Notes: a model not told the origin generated them from the letters alone. Positions 18,867-28,631 are shown, counted from the stretch's first letter. The stretch is 64,000 nt of DNA from Streptomyces sp. RPA4-2 (GCF_012273515.2 NZ_CP050975.2:8370001-8434000); one strand, 5' to 3'. Numbers and translations: made by a program.

Positions 18867-20642
18867 ATGGCCGGCAGCCGGACGCACAGCGCGTACCACC
18901 GCTGCCCCGACCGGGCGGGCAGCCTTTCGCCGGGCAGCGCCCGGTGGCGCTACACCACCCGCGGACAGCCCCGCCCACCCGCTCGCGCCCCAGCCGACCA
19001 TGACCCCCGCGACCTGATGGTGCTCTTCCGCACGCTGTTCGACACCCCGGACGAAGACGAGATCCTGCGACTGGCCATGGACCACATAGCCGCCGCGGGG
19101 CCATACCGAGCCGAGGCCGGATACCTCAAGGTGGGCGGCGCCCTGGTCCCCAGCCCGAGGAATGGGCAGCATGCCTCGGCCGTGGGTCGGAGGGTGCGGC
19201 AGCTGGCCGGGCAGGACGGCCCTGTGACCGTACCCGGCAGACCCTGGGGCCGGGCCCTGGGGCTGCGCGGACTTGAGGGACTCCACGGCTACCTCGTGGT
19301 GACGTCCCGCTCCCGGCCCACCGAGGCCGAACGATCCCTGCTCGCCACACTTGTCCGGCACACCGCTGCTGCACTGTCAGCCGCCTTCGCACACCGCCGC
19401 CGACGCGATGACGCGCTGGAGCTGCAGCGACTGAGAGACGAACGCACAGCCCTCCAGCGGCAGCTGATCTGTGCCGTGGCCGAGCTGGGGTACCAGCGAG
19501 CCGTCCATGCGCTCATGGCCGACGTCGCTGCCTCGAGCGGCAGCGAGGAAGCCATAACCCGTGCACTGCACAGGCTCACTGGGCTTCCCGCGCTGGTCGA
19601 GGACCGCTTCGGTCGGTTGAGGTCCTGGACCGGCCCCAGCCGCCCCGACCCCTATCCCGAACCGGACCCCGTGCGCCACGACGAAATGCTGCACGCCGTC
19701 GCCTGTCAAGCGGGGCCGGTGCGGATAAAGGACCGGCTGATCACCCTGGTCCGCCCGCACGGCGAGATCCTGGGCGTGCTGGCCCTGGTCGATGTCCGGG
19801 GCGAGGCCGACGAGCACACCGTGCTCGCGCTGGAACACGCCGCCGCGTCGCTCGCCCCGGAGCTGACGCACCTGCGCGATCTGGCCGAAGTGGAGCTGAG
19901 GCTGCACCGCGAGCTCGTCGACGACCTCCTGGCAGGGACGGACGAGGCGAGCGCTTACGCCCGGTCCGAGGCAGTGGGACACGACCTGCACCGCAGCCAC
20001 TACATCGTCGTGGTGCAGTGGCCGAACAGGATTGCGGACGATTCCTTCGCGCAGACCGTGGGACGGGCAGCCGCTGCCGTGGGCATGCGCTCGCTGCTGA
20101 CCCGACGTTCCGACCACGTGGTCCTGGTCGCCGACGACAGGCCGCACGCCCGCGCGTTGTACGAGGCGCTCGCCCGGAAGACCGGGACACGGTCCGGGAC
20201 GATCGGAGTGAGCGCCCCTTGCGACTCGCTGACCGACATCCCCCACCACTACCAGGAGGCGCAGCGCGCCCTGGAAGTGCGCCGCCGCTCCCGCGAGCGC
20301 TACGGCACGACCTTCTTCGACGAGCTCGGCCTCTACCGCATCCTGGGACCTGGCAACGATTACCGGGAACTGGAGACGTTCGTCCACGAGTGTCTCGGGC
20401 AGCTCATCGACTACGACTCCCGGCACCACGCGGCCATGGTGGAAACCCTGTCCCGCTACTTCGACTGCGGCGGCAACTACGACGAAACCGCGGAGTCCCT
20501 CGCGATCCACCGCAGCACACTGCGCTATCGGCTCCAGCGCATCCGCGACATCAGCGGCAACGACCTCGCGAACGTCGAGGACCGGCTGAACCTCCAGGTG
20601 GCGACCCGAGTGTGGAAGATCGTGCTGGGCAGCCCCAGCTGA
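18867..20642 (+). CDS. PucR/CdaR-type helix-turn-helix regulator
   Basis: 591 residues from ATG 18867, with GGAGAACGGAG upstream; longer starts lack a ribosome-binding site. The N-terminal third resembles a GAF-type sensory region (about 60-160), the middle a GGDEF-like CdaR domain (LHRSHYIVVVQWPNRIADD, RTGTIGVS-like RSGTIGVSAPCDS). The C-terminus is the PucR HTH_30 domain: YFDCGGNYDETAESLAIHRS then TLRYRLQRI. Such regulators usually control catabolism of small organic acids or purines. It is divergent from clpB, but a link to it is not evident. No ligand can be named. Confidence 0.85.
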   Translation: MAGSRTHSAYHRCPDRAGSLSPGSARWRYTTRGQPRPPARAPADHDPRDLMVLFRTLFDTPDEDEILRLAMDHIAAAGPYRAEAGYLKVGGALVPSPRNGQHASAVGRRVRQLAGQDGPVTVPGRPWGRALGLRGLEGLHGYLVVTSRSRPTEAERSLLATLVRHTAAALSAAFAHRRRRDDALELQRLRDERTALQRQLICAVAELGYQRAVHALMADVAASSGSEEAITRALHRLTGLPALVEDRFGRLRSWTGPSRPDPYPEPDPVRHDEMLHAVACQAGPVRIKDRLITLVRPHGEILGVLALVDVRGEADEHTVLALEHAAASLAPELTHLRDLAEVELRLHRELVDDLLAGTDEASAYARSEAVGHDLHRSHYIVVVQWPNRIADDSFAQTVGRAAAAVGMRSLLTRRSDHVVLVADDRPHARALYEALARKTGTRSGTIGVSAPCDSLTDIPHHYQEAQRALEVRRRSRERYGTTFFDELGLYRILGPGNDYRELETFVHECLGQLIDYDSRHHAAMVETLSRYFDCGGNYDETAESLAIHRSTLRYRLQRIRDISGNDLANVEDRLNLQVATRVWKIVLGSPS

Positions 20643-20875
20643 TGCCTCACCAGAGCTCTCGCGCGATCGGTGTCAGCAGCTGGTGGGCGGGCTGCCCTGC
20701 TACAGAGCTGCAGTGGGTGAGTGGTCCAGCCTCGAAGGGGCCGAGAAGGTGTCCGACGCCACCCATGGGCGACGGCAGCCTGAGCGTCAGCGGGTGCCGC
20801 GCCAGATGCCGCGGCCGGAGCGAGCGCAGGGGCCGGACACCACCGCCCTGTAACGCCCGGGCCGCGGTCCGGGCG

Positions 20876-21766
20876 TCACAGGGCGATGACGTGGAGGTCG
20901 ACCAGGTCGAGCAGCGCCCGCAGGGCCGAGCTGGGCCGCCGGGTCGACGACGTGCCGAGATGCATGCTCCAGCGGAGCATGGTGCCGTCGACGTCCAGGA
21001 CGTGCAGGCCGGGGGTGCGGGCAACGGCGAACGCGGGCAGGAAGGCGATGCCCAGACCGTGCCGGACCAGTGCCGCCCCCATGTCGATGTCGGGCACTTC
21101 CAGTGCCACCCGGCGTACGACGCCCGCCACCGCGAACGCCCGGTCGACCACCTCGCGGTTGCCGTAGCCCGGCGGGAAGTCCACGAAGGGCTCTCCCGCG
21201 AGGTCCGTAAGTGCCACCTCCCCCCGCTGCGCGAGCGGATGGGCGGCGCTCACCACCAGGACGAGCGGCACCGTGGCCAGCTCCCGTGCGTCGATCCCGG
21301 CGGGTTTGTGCTCGGGCAGCGACAGGAAGGCCACGTCCAGGTCCCCGCTGAGCAGTGCGTGCGCCAGTCCCGCCGATCCGGTCGTCGCCAGCCGCAGCCG
21401 GACGTCGATCGCCGGATGCCGCGCGTGCAGCTGTCCGAGGAGCGCAGGCAGGTCCACTACCTCGACCGAGGCCATGGCGCCCACATTCACCGTGCCGCGC
21501 AACGTGTCCTGTGCGTCGCGCACGGCGTCCTGGGCCGTCTGGGCGGCGTGCAGGGTGGCCCGAGCCTCCGGCAGCAGCGCCGCGCCCGCCCCGGTGAGCC
21601 GGACCTGCTGCGACGTGCGCTCGAACAGCGCGCAACCGAGCTCGCGCTCCAGGGAGCGGATCGCGGCGGACACCCCGGACTGCACCACGTGCAGCCGTCG
21701 GGCGGCACGCGTGAAACTCAGCTCCTCGGCGACCGCGATGAAGTGCTCCAGCTGACGTAGCTCCAC
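20876..21766 (-). CDS. LysR-family transcriptional regulator
   Basis: 296 residues from GTG 21766 (VELRQLEHFIAVAEELSFTR). The N-terminal winged HTH (ARRLHVVQSGVSAAIRSLER) covers about 1-60 and is followed by a LysR substrate-binding domain to about 292 (GTVNVGAMASVEVVDLPALL, LGIAFLPAFAV). It is divergent from an MFS transporter whose start is 113 bases away, the classic arrangement in which LysR activates the neighbour in response to its substrate. Longer starts were rejected because the HTH normally lies at the N-terminus. Confidence 0.88.
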   Translation of the reverse strand: MELRQLEHFIAVAEELSFTRAARRLHVVQSGVSAAIRSLERELGCALFERTSQQVRLTGAGAALLPEARATLHAAQTAQDAVRDAQDTLRGTVNVGAMASVEVVDLPALLGQLHARHPAIDVRLRLATTGSAGLAHALLSGDLDVAFLSLPEHKPAGIDARELATVPLVLVVSAAHPLAQRGEVALTDLAGEPFVDFPPGYGNREVVDRAFAVAGVVRRVALEVPDIDMGAALVRHGLGIAFLPAFAVARTPGLHVLDVDGTMLRWSMHLGTSSTRRPSSALRALLDLVDLHVIAL

Positions 21767-21879
21767 ACGAGAAGTATCACTCGCATTGCTCGAACCCAGC
21801 AAAAACATTCGTTGGCACTGATCCTTGCTGGTGAGGAAGATGGAAAGCGCCATCCATTTCTGCCCGAGGAGGGGTACCC

Positions 21880-23220
21880 CTGCCTGCCGTTCCGACGCCG
21901 CTGAGCCGTCCCACAGCCGACGCTCCCGACGACCCGACCCATCCGATCCCCGCACCCGCTCCCGCCGACCTGCCGCCCCGCGCCCCCGCCCGGCGGCGTG
22001 CCTCGCACACGACCGGCTTTTGGTTCGTGGCGGTGGCCTTCACCGTGCTGATGGCCTTCGGTACCGCGCCCACCCCGCTGTGGCCGCTGTACGAGGCCCG
22101 GGACCACTTCGGCGCGACCACGGTCACGGTGGCGTACGCGTCGATGGTCGTGGGAGCGGCGGCCGCCTTCCTCGGACTGGGACACCTGTCGGACCGGCTC
22201 GGCCGACGGCGCGTCATCGTCCCGGCGCTACTGGTCGGCATCGTCGCGTCGGTCGTACTGATCGCGTGGCAGGACCTGCCGGGGCTGATCGCGGGCAGGA
22301 TACTGAACGGTGTCGGTCTGGGCCTGATGGCCTCGACCGCGACGACGTACCTGCACGACCTCCACCACGAGGCCCGTCCGGAACGGACGGGTTCGGTGCT
22401 GCCCGGCATCGTGGCCACCGCCGCCAACCTCGGCGGCCTGGCCTCAGGGCCCCTGGTCGCCGGAGTCGCCGCGGAGTGGCTTCCCGCGCCCCTGATCACC
22501 GCCCAGGCGATCTTCACGCTCGCCATGGCAGTTTGCCTGGCGCTGGTGCTGTCCACCCCGGAGACCGTGGACCTGGAGCTGCCCGCGGCCGAACCGCCCA
22601 GCAGGTTCGTCCTGCGCCCCGGCGGCGGCCGGACGTTCGGCGCGGCCGGGGCGCTGGGCGCCTTCGCCTTCGCGATCCTCGGCCTGATCTCCTCCCTCGG
22701 GGCGAGCGTGCTCCATGGCACCCTGCACACCGACTCGCACCTCGTGGTCGGCTTGGCGGCCTTCCTCATGTTCGGTTCCGCGGCGGCCGCCCAGCTGGTG
22801 CTGGGCCGCCTCCCACTGCCCCGGGTCCTGACCGTGGGGGCAGTGGCATTCCCGGTCGGCCTGGTCCTGTGCGCCGTCGCCCTGTACCACCCGGCGCTCT
22901 GGCTCTACCTGGTCGCCGTGTCCCTGTCGGGAGCCGGCTCCGGGCTGCTGTTCAAGGGAGGCGTCGAACGTGCCGTTTCAGTGGCCGAGCCCGCCTCACG
23001 CGCGGGGGTCCTCGCCGTGTTCTTCGTCGTCGCGTACCTGGGAATGGGCCTGCCCTCCGTCCTGTTCAGCATCGCCCTGCGGCATTTCACCGTGCAGACC
23101 GCGATGATCGGCTTCGCGGCGGTCCTCTCCTGTGGCGCCGTCGTGTCGGTCGCCCTCGCGTCGCGCGACCGCGCACCCGGTCCCGGCACGCTCTCGGCGC
23201 AGTCCACTCGCCCCTCCTGA
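21880..23220 (+). CDS. MFS transporter
   Basis: Twelve-helix major-facilitator protein: first helix GFWFVAVAFTVLMAFG, then the motif-A-like loop LGHLSDRLGRRRVIVPALLV between helices 2 and 3. GTG 22027 would remove the start of helix 1. In the same frame a CTG at 21880 stands 5 bases behind a strong GAGGAGGGG site, so I propose 21880 (446 residues with a Pro-rich cytoplasmic tail). The family exports drugs or imports small metabolites; the substrate is unknown. Probably controlled by the divergent LysR. Confidence 0.85.
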   Translation: MPAVPTPLSRPTADAPDDPTHPIPAPAPADLPPRAPARRRASHTTGFWFVAVAFTVLMAFGTAPTPLWPLYEARDHFGATTVTVAYASMVVGAAAAFLGLGHLSDRLGRRRVIVPALLVGIVASVVLIAWQDLPGLIAGRILNGVGLGLMASTATTYLHDLHHEARPERTGSVLPGIVATAANLGGLASGPLVAGVAAEWLPAPLITAQAIFTLAMAVCLALVLSTPETVDLELPAAEPPSRFVLRPGGGRTFGAAGALGAFAFAILGLISSLGASVLHGTLHTDSHLVVGLAAFLMFGSAAAAQLVLGRLPLPRVLTVGAVAFPVGLVLCAVALYHPALWLYLVAVSLSGAGSGLLFKGGVERAVSVAEPASRAGVLAVFFVVAYLGMGLPSVLFSIALRHFTVQTAMIGFAAVLSCGAVVSVALASRDRAPGPGTLSAQSTRPS

Positions 23221-23322
23221 CCTCCCTACGGCGCATGTGACACCGGTTGTCCGGGAGGCGCGGACCTGGGTACTCGTTTCGGGCGCGCGTGACACGGATC
23301 CGCGGCAGACGGGAGGCCCGAG

Positions 23323-24168
23323 ATGTCTACGGAATCGGCCAGAACGATCGCGCTCCCCTCCGGCGAGGAGATCGCGGCGCTCGGGCAGGGCACCTGGTAC
23401 CTGGGCGAGGAACCGGCCCGGCGTGAACAGGAGATCGCCGCGCTGCGGCTGGGCGTGGACCTGGGCATGACCGTCGTCGACACGGCGGAGATGTACGGCG
23501 ACGGCGCAGCCGAGGAGCTCGTCGGGGAGGCCCTGCGGGGACGCCGGGAGGAGGTCTTTCTCGTCAGCAAGGTGCTGCCCGGCCACGCCGACCGGAAGGG
23601 CACCGTCGCCGCCTGCGAGGGCAGCCTGCGGCGGCTCCGTGCGGAACAGCTGGACCTCTACCTGTTGCACTGGCGGGGACGGTGGCCACTCGAGGAGACC
23701 CTTGCGGGATTCACCGACCTGATGGAGGCCGAGAAGATCCGTTACTGGGGCGTGAGCAATCTGGACGTCGCCGACATGGTCGAGCTGACCGCCCTTCCCG
23801 GCGGCGACGCGGGCGCCGTCGACCAGGTGCTGTACAACCTCTCCCGGCGCGGCGTCGAGTGGGATCTGCTCCCCTGGTGCCGCGAGGCCGGGGTGACGGT
23901 CATGGCCTACTCCCCGATCGAGCAGGGGCGGCTGCTGAAGGTCGAGGCTCTGGGTGCCGTGGCCCGGGCCCTCGGAGCCACGCCGGCCCAGGTGGCACTC
24001 GCCTGGGTGCTGGAACAGGGGGCGGCCGCGATCCCGCGTTCCGGATCACCCGAGCACGTTCGGGAGATCCGCGGGGCGGTGGACCTCCACCTTCCCACCG
24101 AGACGCTCGACGCCCTCGACGAGGCGTTCCCGCCGCCCAGCGGGCCCACGCCCCTGGAGATGCTCTGA
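23323..24168 (+). CDS. Aldo/keto reductase
   Basis: 281 residues, ATG 23323. The AKR catalytic tetrad is visible: Asp in VVDTAEMYG, Tyr in the same motif, Lys in FLVSKVLPG and His in YLLHWRG. The NADP-binding C-terminal part holds AIPRSGSPEHVREI, where family members often have IPK(S/A). It should reduce carbonyl compounds with NADPH in the cytoplasm. It follows the MFS gene in the same direction after about 100 bases, and could act on its substrate or be independent. Confidence 0.88.
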   Translation: MSTESARTIALPSGEEIAALGQGTWYLGEEPARREQEIAALRLGVDLGMTVVDTAEMYGDGAAEELVGEALRGRREEVFLVSKVLPGHADRKGTVAACEGSLRRLRAEQLDLYLLHWRGRWPLEETLAGFTDLMEAEKIRYWGVSNLDVADMVELTALPGGDAGAVDQVLYNLSRRGVEWDLLPWCREAGVTVMAYSPIEQGRLLKVEALGAVARALGATPAQVALAWVLEQGAAAIPRSGSPEHVREIRGAVDLHLPTETLDALDEAFPPPSGPTPLEML

Positions 24169-24486
24169 AGGAGCTTGCTGAAAGGATGGCGCGCCCCTGC
24201 TCGTCGTCGGAATGGGGGCTCGCTGCGCACCCCGTCGACCAACCGCACTGTGTGTGGCGGTCGAGGGGGTCGTCGAACGGCGGACGCTGCGGCACACTGC
24301 TGGACTGGCGGACCTACGGGTCGCGTTGCACGGGGTGCAGGCTCCCACCCCGGGCACCTTCCTGCGCTCCTTGGCCACGGGCACGTCGTTCAACTGAACG
24401 CGGTGCACCGCAAGTTCCGCGCGCAACTACTGAGCTTTTCGTTATTTCTGTGGGTGCAGGGGCTTTGGCGGTGTGAGCATGTTGGT
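24169..24486. other. Intergenic stretch, nothing recognised
   Basis: About 320 bases between the aldo/keto reductase and a transposase relic. Frames are open but show no known pattern. Confidence 0.35.
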
Positions 24487-24720
24487 GTGTCTTCCGAGTC
24501 GCAGGCTGTTGTTACCGACGTCTCCGTTCTGCCTTTGATGCCGCCGCAGTTGACCGAGGCCTGTCGCATGCGGGCGGTCGAGTTGTTCGAACAGGGACGT
24601 TCTACATCCGAGGTTGCACGGATGGTGGGGATGCATCCCGAGAGCGTGCGCCGGCGGAAACACTTGTGGGAGCAGGGCGGAGCTCAGGCACCACCGACTC
24701 GCCGGTGTAGAAGGTCTTGA
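24487..24720 (+). pseudogene. Transposase N-terminal helix-turn-helix relic
   Basis: From GTG 24487 the frame reads LTEACRMRAVELFEQGRSTS then EVARMVGMHPESVRRRKHLW, the N-terminal HTH of IS630-type transposases, followed by EQGGAQA and a quick loss of similarity at about 24690. The catalytic domain is missing. It could be the left end of a deleted element. Confidence 0.6.
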
Positions 24721-25171
24721 TCTGTTCCAGCACCTCGATCAGGGAAGTGGTGTCGTAGCTCGTCGATGCTCGTCGGCCGGAACTGTCGCAGCAGGCGGCC
24801 GAGCAGGTCCCCGGCAGCCATCGTCCTGATCCTCCTGGTCCACCGCCTGATGATGGAATCGGAGAAGGTCCGGAGCGTCGCCGCCTTCGCCGCACCCGTC
24901 GAAGTGCGCGGCATCAAGGAGAGTGCCCGGACTTCGCTGGATGCTGCCGATCGATGTGATGCGCGCACTCTCGACCGCGCCGACGTGGCCTTCCACGGCG
25001 CGGTGGGCGCCGCCTCGCGCAAGGTCTTCCTGCGGCGCGAGCGCCGCCGGTGAGCGATACCTGACCGACCAGTCCAGGCGAGATCGTCGTGGAAGCTGCG
25101 AGGATTCGTTTCGGCTCTATCCCGATCGAGCTCCTGGATGCAGAGGGCCGCCGCGCCGCACGCGGATGACG
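24721..25171. other. Degraded sequence, possible GntR FCD remnant
   Basis: About 450 bases. On the plus strand around 24960-25020 DARTLDRADVAFHGAVGAAS weakly resembles the FCD domain of GntR regulators. On the minus strand SLIEVLEQIKTFYTGESVV looks like a genuine protein end without context. Neither supports a gene. Confidence 0.35.
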
Positions 25172-25208
25172 GCCGCGTCCACCGGGTCAGTAACCCGGTG
25201 GACGCGGC
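25172..25208 (-). terminator. Strong hairpin terminator of the beta-helix gene
   Basis: A perfect 16-bp stem (25172-25187 with 25193-25208, GCCGCGTCCACCGGGT and complement) around the loop CAGTA. It lies 46 bases beyond the stop of the beta-helix gene. Confidence 0.75.
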
Positions 25209-25253
25209 TGCTGAACGACGGCATTGCTTCTATGACCTGCGGTGTCGCACCGA

Positions 25254-27617
25254 CTACCGGCCCGCTCGGTTGAACGAGAAGTAGTCGATGTTGCCGAATC
25301 CGGGCTGTCCGCCTGACGCCACGAGGAAGACGCGGTGGTGTCCGCTGGTGGGGGTGACCGACGTTGACTGGACGGAGAGGGTGTCGAAACCGCCGGTGCC
25401 CGCGACGGAGAGCACACCGATCTGCGGCCCCGTCACGGAGTCGAGGTGGATCTCTATGCCCTTGTTGGCATACGCGTCGTCTACTCCGATGAATGCGGTG
25501 AACAGGTTCGCGTCATCGCCGAAGTCGACGTTGTCGTAGCCGATCCAGTCACCGCCGTCGAAGCTACCGACGACCGTGCCCGTGGCGGCGGCATGGGGAC
25601 TGACCCCGTTGCTTGAGGTGTAGGACTCGGCTTCGATCCGCTGCCCGGCCCGGGTGGCGCCGGCGACCCACTTCGGCACGCCGTACTGGTAGGCGCCCAG
25701 GCTCGGCTGCGGGTCGCGGTATCCGTCCGTTGCCGGGGGATGGACCACTCCCGCGTTGCGGGCCGGCGAGCTCGCGGTGAGGGTGAAGTCGTTCGCGGCG
25801 GGGTTGGTGAACTGCGCGGCGCTCACTGGGGTGAGGTTGTTCGAGTTGGTGATCCCCGGGCCGGTTCCGGTGACGCCGATGTTGTTGACGATCTCGGTGT
25901 CGGAGAAGGTCCCACCGAAGGTGCTGGCGACGTTTGTGTCGGTGCCGGACGTGTTGTTGTAGATCCGGTTTCCCGATGTGCTTTGCCCGTTGGGGTTGAT
26001 CAGGACGGCCCCGTACGTCGTGCGGTTCCAGGCGACGTTGTTGTACACCGTCGCGTTGAAGGTGCTGTTGTCCAGGTAGACGCCCGGCGCCGGCGCGGTG
26101 TGCGCGAACGGGGACGGGTCGTGGAACTGGTTGTGGTGAATCATTGTGGTCGCGAGGTTCACCGAGCAGCAGACGTAGACGGCGCCGCCGTCGACGACCA
26201 GGTTGTCGTAGTCGGACAGGTCGTTGTAGGAGATGTCGTGACCGCCCGCTGTGGTCCCCGCGACCTTGTTGTCGATGTTGATGTCGCTGCGGCCGGAGCT
26301 CTCGATGGTGTTGTGGGTGATGCGCTGGTTCGAGCCGAGGACGTTGATGCCCGCCGCGTAGCTGCCCAGGGTGTCCACATGCAGGATCGTGGTGTTCGTG
26401 ACGGTGTTGCCGCTGTCGAACATGGCTACACCGTTGCCGGTGCTGCCGTCGATCAGGCTGTTGCGGATCACGTTGCCGTGTCCTTTGAGCAGGATGCCGG
26501 ACGTGGTCTCGCCTGCGGTCAGCACGGCGCAGCCATCGGGCGTGGTCACCATGTTCGGGTCGGGCTGGAGCTCTGCGTCGGCGGAGATGTCCCGCGCCAC
26601 GATGCCGTCCAGGACGTCACCGGTCGAGGTAGAGGAGGTCTGGACGGTGGCGCCGCGGATACCCAGGCCCAGGACGGAGATGTGCGAGCGGCCGCTGAGG
26701 TCGATGGCGAGGGCACGCTGCTTGGCCTCCACGGAGCGGACCGAGGGCTTGGAGGTGTCGGGCGAGTACAGGTACAGCGTGTGGTCCGCGTTCCGGTAGA
26801 ACCACTCGCCGGGTTTCCCGAGGAGCGCGAGCTTTCCCTTGAGGGAGTAGTTGGTGCTCTGGTTCGGGCTCAGCCCGACGCAGGCGGGCAGGCCCGCCGC
26901 GGTGATGGTGCCGACCTGTGAGTCGGTGACGGTGCCGGTTTCACTGACGAACCAGTTGTGTGCCGTCAGCAGCGCGCCGTTCCAGAAGCCTGCCGGCTGC
27001 GTCAGGGCGGTGTCGGAGAGGCTGTCGGTGGTGCCCGACTGGGCGGAGGCCAGCTTCGGCACGCTCACATCGTCGCCGGGGTAGGGCCACTGCGCCTCGA
27101 TCTGCGGAGCGCCGTCCCAGAACACCTGGTTGCCGGTGAGGTGCGGGTTGATGGTGACGTGCGCCTGGTAGACCTGGCCGGTCGCGACCGCGGTCGCGAA
27201 ATCGGAGCCGGCCAGGAAGGGATCGTCGCTTTCGGCGGCGGTCAGGTCGGCGCTGGAGACCGCCTTCCATCCGGTCACCGGGTCGGCGCCGTCGATGACG
27301 ACCCGGGCACCGGGCGCTGCGGCGTAGGCGATCGGCGCGGCAGCGGTCCCGCTCCGGGCCGGGGTGATCGTCTCGTGATACGTGCCCGATCCGATGACGC
27401 AGCGGTCACCCGCCGACATCACGGCCGAACACCGGCGGACGGTCTCGAACGGCGACCGTGCGGTACCCGGATGCCGGTCCGACCCTCCGGGTGAGACGTA
27501 GTACGTGTGTGGACCTTCTGAGGCATGCGCGCTCGCGGCGAGGCCGCCCGAGCCGAGAGAGAGGAAGACCGCAGCGGCCGCGAGAACGGCTCGGCGGGAC
27601 CTGGACCGATTCGACAT
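25254..27617 (-). CDS. Secreted right-handed beta-helix protein with C-terminal CBM
   Basis: 787 residues. Signal peptide about 1-33 (RRAVLAAAAVFLSLGSGG then LAASAHA). An N-terminal pectate-lyase-like start (YYVSPGGSDRHPGTARSPFE) leads into a parallel beta-helix core about 300-620 with repeated NVIRNSLIDGSTGNG-, RITHNTIESSGRSDI- and VYNNVAWNRTTYGAV-type turns. The last about 130 residues (RIEAESYTSSNGVS, DGGDWIGYDNVDFG, HRVFLVASGG) form a CBM6/35-like carbohydrate-binding module. It is probably an exported polysaccharide lyase or glycosidase feeding the importer encoded nearby; catalytic residues could not be assigned. A TATCGATA site stands just upstream. Confidence 0.85.
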   Translation of the reverse strand: MSNRSRSRRAVLAAAAVFLSLGSGGLAASAHASEGPHTYYVSPGGSDRHPGTARSPFETVRRCSAVMSAGDRCVIGSGTYHETITPARSGTAAAPIAYAAAPGARVVIDGADPVTGWKAVSSADLTAAESDDPFLAGSDFATAVATGQVYQAHVTINPHLTGNQVFWDGAPQIEAQWPYPGDDVSVPKLASAQSGTTDSLSDTALTQPAGFWNGALLTAHNWFVSETGTVTDSQVGTITAAGLPACVGLSPNQSTNYSLKGKLALLGKPGEWFYRNADHTLYLYSPDTSKPSVRSVEAKQRALAIDLSGRSHISVLGLGIRGATVQTSSTSTGDVLDGIVARDISADAELQPDPNMVTTPDGCAVLTAGETTSGILLKGHGNVIRNSLIDGSTGNGVAMFDSGNTVTNTTILHVDTLGSYAAGINVLGSNQRITHNTIESSGRSDINIDNKVAGTTAGGHDISYNDLSDYDNLVVDGGAVYVCCSVNLATTMIHHNQFHDPSPFAHTAPAPGVYLDNSTFNATVYNNVAWNRTTYGAVLINPNGQSTSGNRIYNNTSGTDTNVASTFGGTFSDTEIVNNIGVTGTGPGITNSNNLTPVSAAQFTNPAANDFTLTASSPARNAGVVHPPATDGYRDPQPSLGAYQYGVPKWVAGATRAGQRIEAESYTSSNGVSPHAAATGTVVGSFDGGDWIGYDNVDFGDDANLFTAFIGVDDAYANKGIEIHLDSVTGPQIGVLSVAGTGGFDTLSVQSTSVTPTSGHHRVFLVASGGQPGFGNIDYFSFNRAGR

Positions 27618-27632
27618 CGAACTCCCATCGGT

Positions 27633-27640
27633 TATCGATA
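27633..27640. promoter_or_regulatory. TATCGATA site upstream of beta-helix gene
   Basis: The palindrome TATCGATA, followed by GTCG, lies 16 bases before the start of the beta-helix gene. The same TATCGATAG(T/C)CG string occurs at 28624 and 28691, flanking the gntR promoter, so it is a good candidate GntR operator. Confidence 0.65.
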
Positions 27641-27798
27641 GTCGAGAAGTTAGGTTCTGAGTGAAGCCCCGTCAATCGTTTCGCGCGGATGAACTGCCGA
27701 CCGCTGGTCTCCGCAGGTCGGAGCCCCTTCCTGCACCCCTGGTCCCCGAGGGCACGCGAGAGTAGACGACGGAATCCCCGCCGTCAACAACTTGTCAT

Positions 27799-27810
27799 CT
27801 AATCGATTAG
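27799..27810. promoter_or_regulatory. CTAATCGATTAG palindrome
   Basis: A perfect 12-bp palindrome with the ATCGAT core of the proposed GntR sites, between gntR and the beta-helix gene, about 180 bases upstream of the latter. It may be an auxiliary operator. Confidence 0.5.
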
Positions 27811-27879
27811 ATTTTCTCGAAGATAGAGGAACCGCCCTCGCCCGCGGTCCGGCGGTCGCGGGAACATTTCGCCGCAGAC

Positions 27880-27919
27880 ACGTCAGCGCCCGCCGGCTCC
27901 GGCCGACGGGCGCTGACGT
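27880..27919 (-). terminator. Hairpin terminator of gntR
   Basis: A 13-bp perfect stem, ACGTCAGCGCCCG (27880-27892) with its complement at 27907-27919, begins 13 bases beyond the gntR stop. Confidence 0.7.
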
Positions 27920-27931
27920 GCTTCGATACGG

Positions 27932-28591
27932 TCAGTGAACTGGGATCATTCCGTCGTCTCCCCGCGCGTGGGCGGCGAACACGGCCCCCGCCCGGTCGGG
28001 ATCCGCGGACTTCAGAGCGGACAACAGGGCGGCATGATCCTCGGCCATGGCCGTCCAGTCGCCGGTGAACAGCGGGTCGGAGACGACCCGCAGGGCGCGC
28101 AGATTCGCTTCCATCACCCCCCACAGCTTCGGGAGGAAGGGGTTTCCGCTGGCTTCGCAGACCAAGCGGTGGAAAGTGATGTCGGCATCGCGGAAACGCC
28201 CGACATCACTCTGGAGCGCTGCCTGCCGCATGGCCTTCACCTGGGCGTCCAGCGCCTCGAATGCCGTGGTCGCGGCCTGCGTCGCCACGGTGCGGGCGGC
28301 CAGCTCCTCGATCACCACGCGCACGGCGCGCGCGTGGTGGGCGTCCTCCTGCGACACGATCGCCACGAAACTGCCCCGGCGTGGAACATGGTTCGCCAGG
28401 CCCTCGTGCACCAGGCGACGGACCGCCTCCCGCACCGGCGCCTGGCTGACTCCGAGCTGGCGGGCGATCTCGGACTCGACCAACCGGGCGCCAGGTTCGA
28501 GGGCACCCTCGATGATCAGGCTCCGTACGCGCGTATACACCTGGTCGGACAGCAGGACCCGGGTGAGCGGTTGTCCGATGCCGTCTTGCAT
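27932..28591 (-). CDS. GntR-family (FadR/FCD) regulator of the sugar locus
   Basis: 219 residues from ATG 28591, preceded by AAGGAGG; the 30 residues in front of it are not coding-like. The N-terminal winged HTH is LVESEIARQLGVSQAPVREA (about 35-70). The C-terminal FCD domain has DADITFHRLVCEASGN and AEDHAALLSALKSADPDRAG, with the Asp/His set that binds a metal or sugar-acid ligand in this subfamily. It lies between the beta-helix gene and the divergent importer. TATCGATA palindromes at 27633, 28624 and 28691 suggest it represses itself and both flanks. Confidence 0.88.
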   Translation of the reverse strand: MQDGIGQPLTRVLLSDQVYTRVRSLIIEGALEPGARLVESEIARQLGVSQAPVREAVRRLVHEGLANHVPRRGSFVAIVSQEDAHHARAVRVVIEELAARTVATQAATTAFEALDAQVKAMRQAALQSDVGRFRDADITFHRLVCEASGNPFLPKLWGVMEANLRALRVVSDPLFTGDWTAMAEDHAALLSALKSADPDRAGAVFAAHARGDDGMIPVH

Positions 28592-28623
28592 GAAGCCTCC
28601 TTGGCTTTGACCACTTCGCATCT

Positions 28624-28631
28624 TATCGATA
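28624..28631. promoter_or_regulatory. TATCGATA site at the gntR promoter
   Basis: The palindrome TATCGATA followed by GTCG, 33 bases upstream of the gntR start and 60 bases from the matching site at 28691. It probably mediates autorepression. Confidence 0.65.

Noticed and set aside
20873..20899. GTCACA near the end of the LysR gene
   Set aside because: A GTCG follows after 16 bases instead of GGTC, and no gene is suitably placed.
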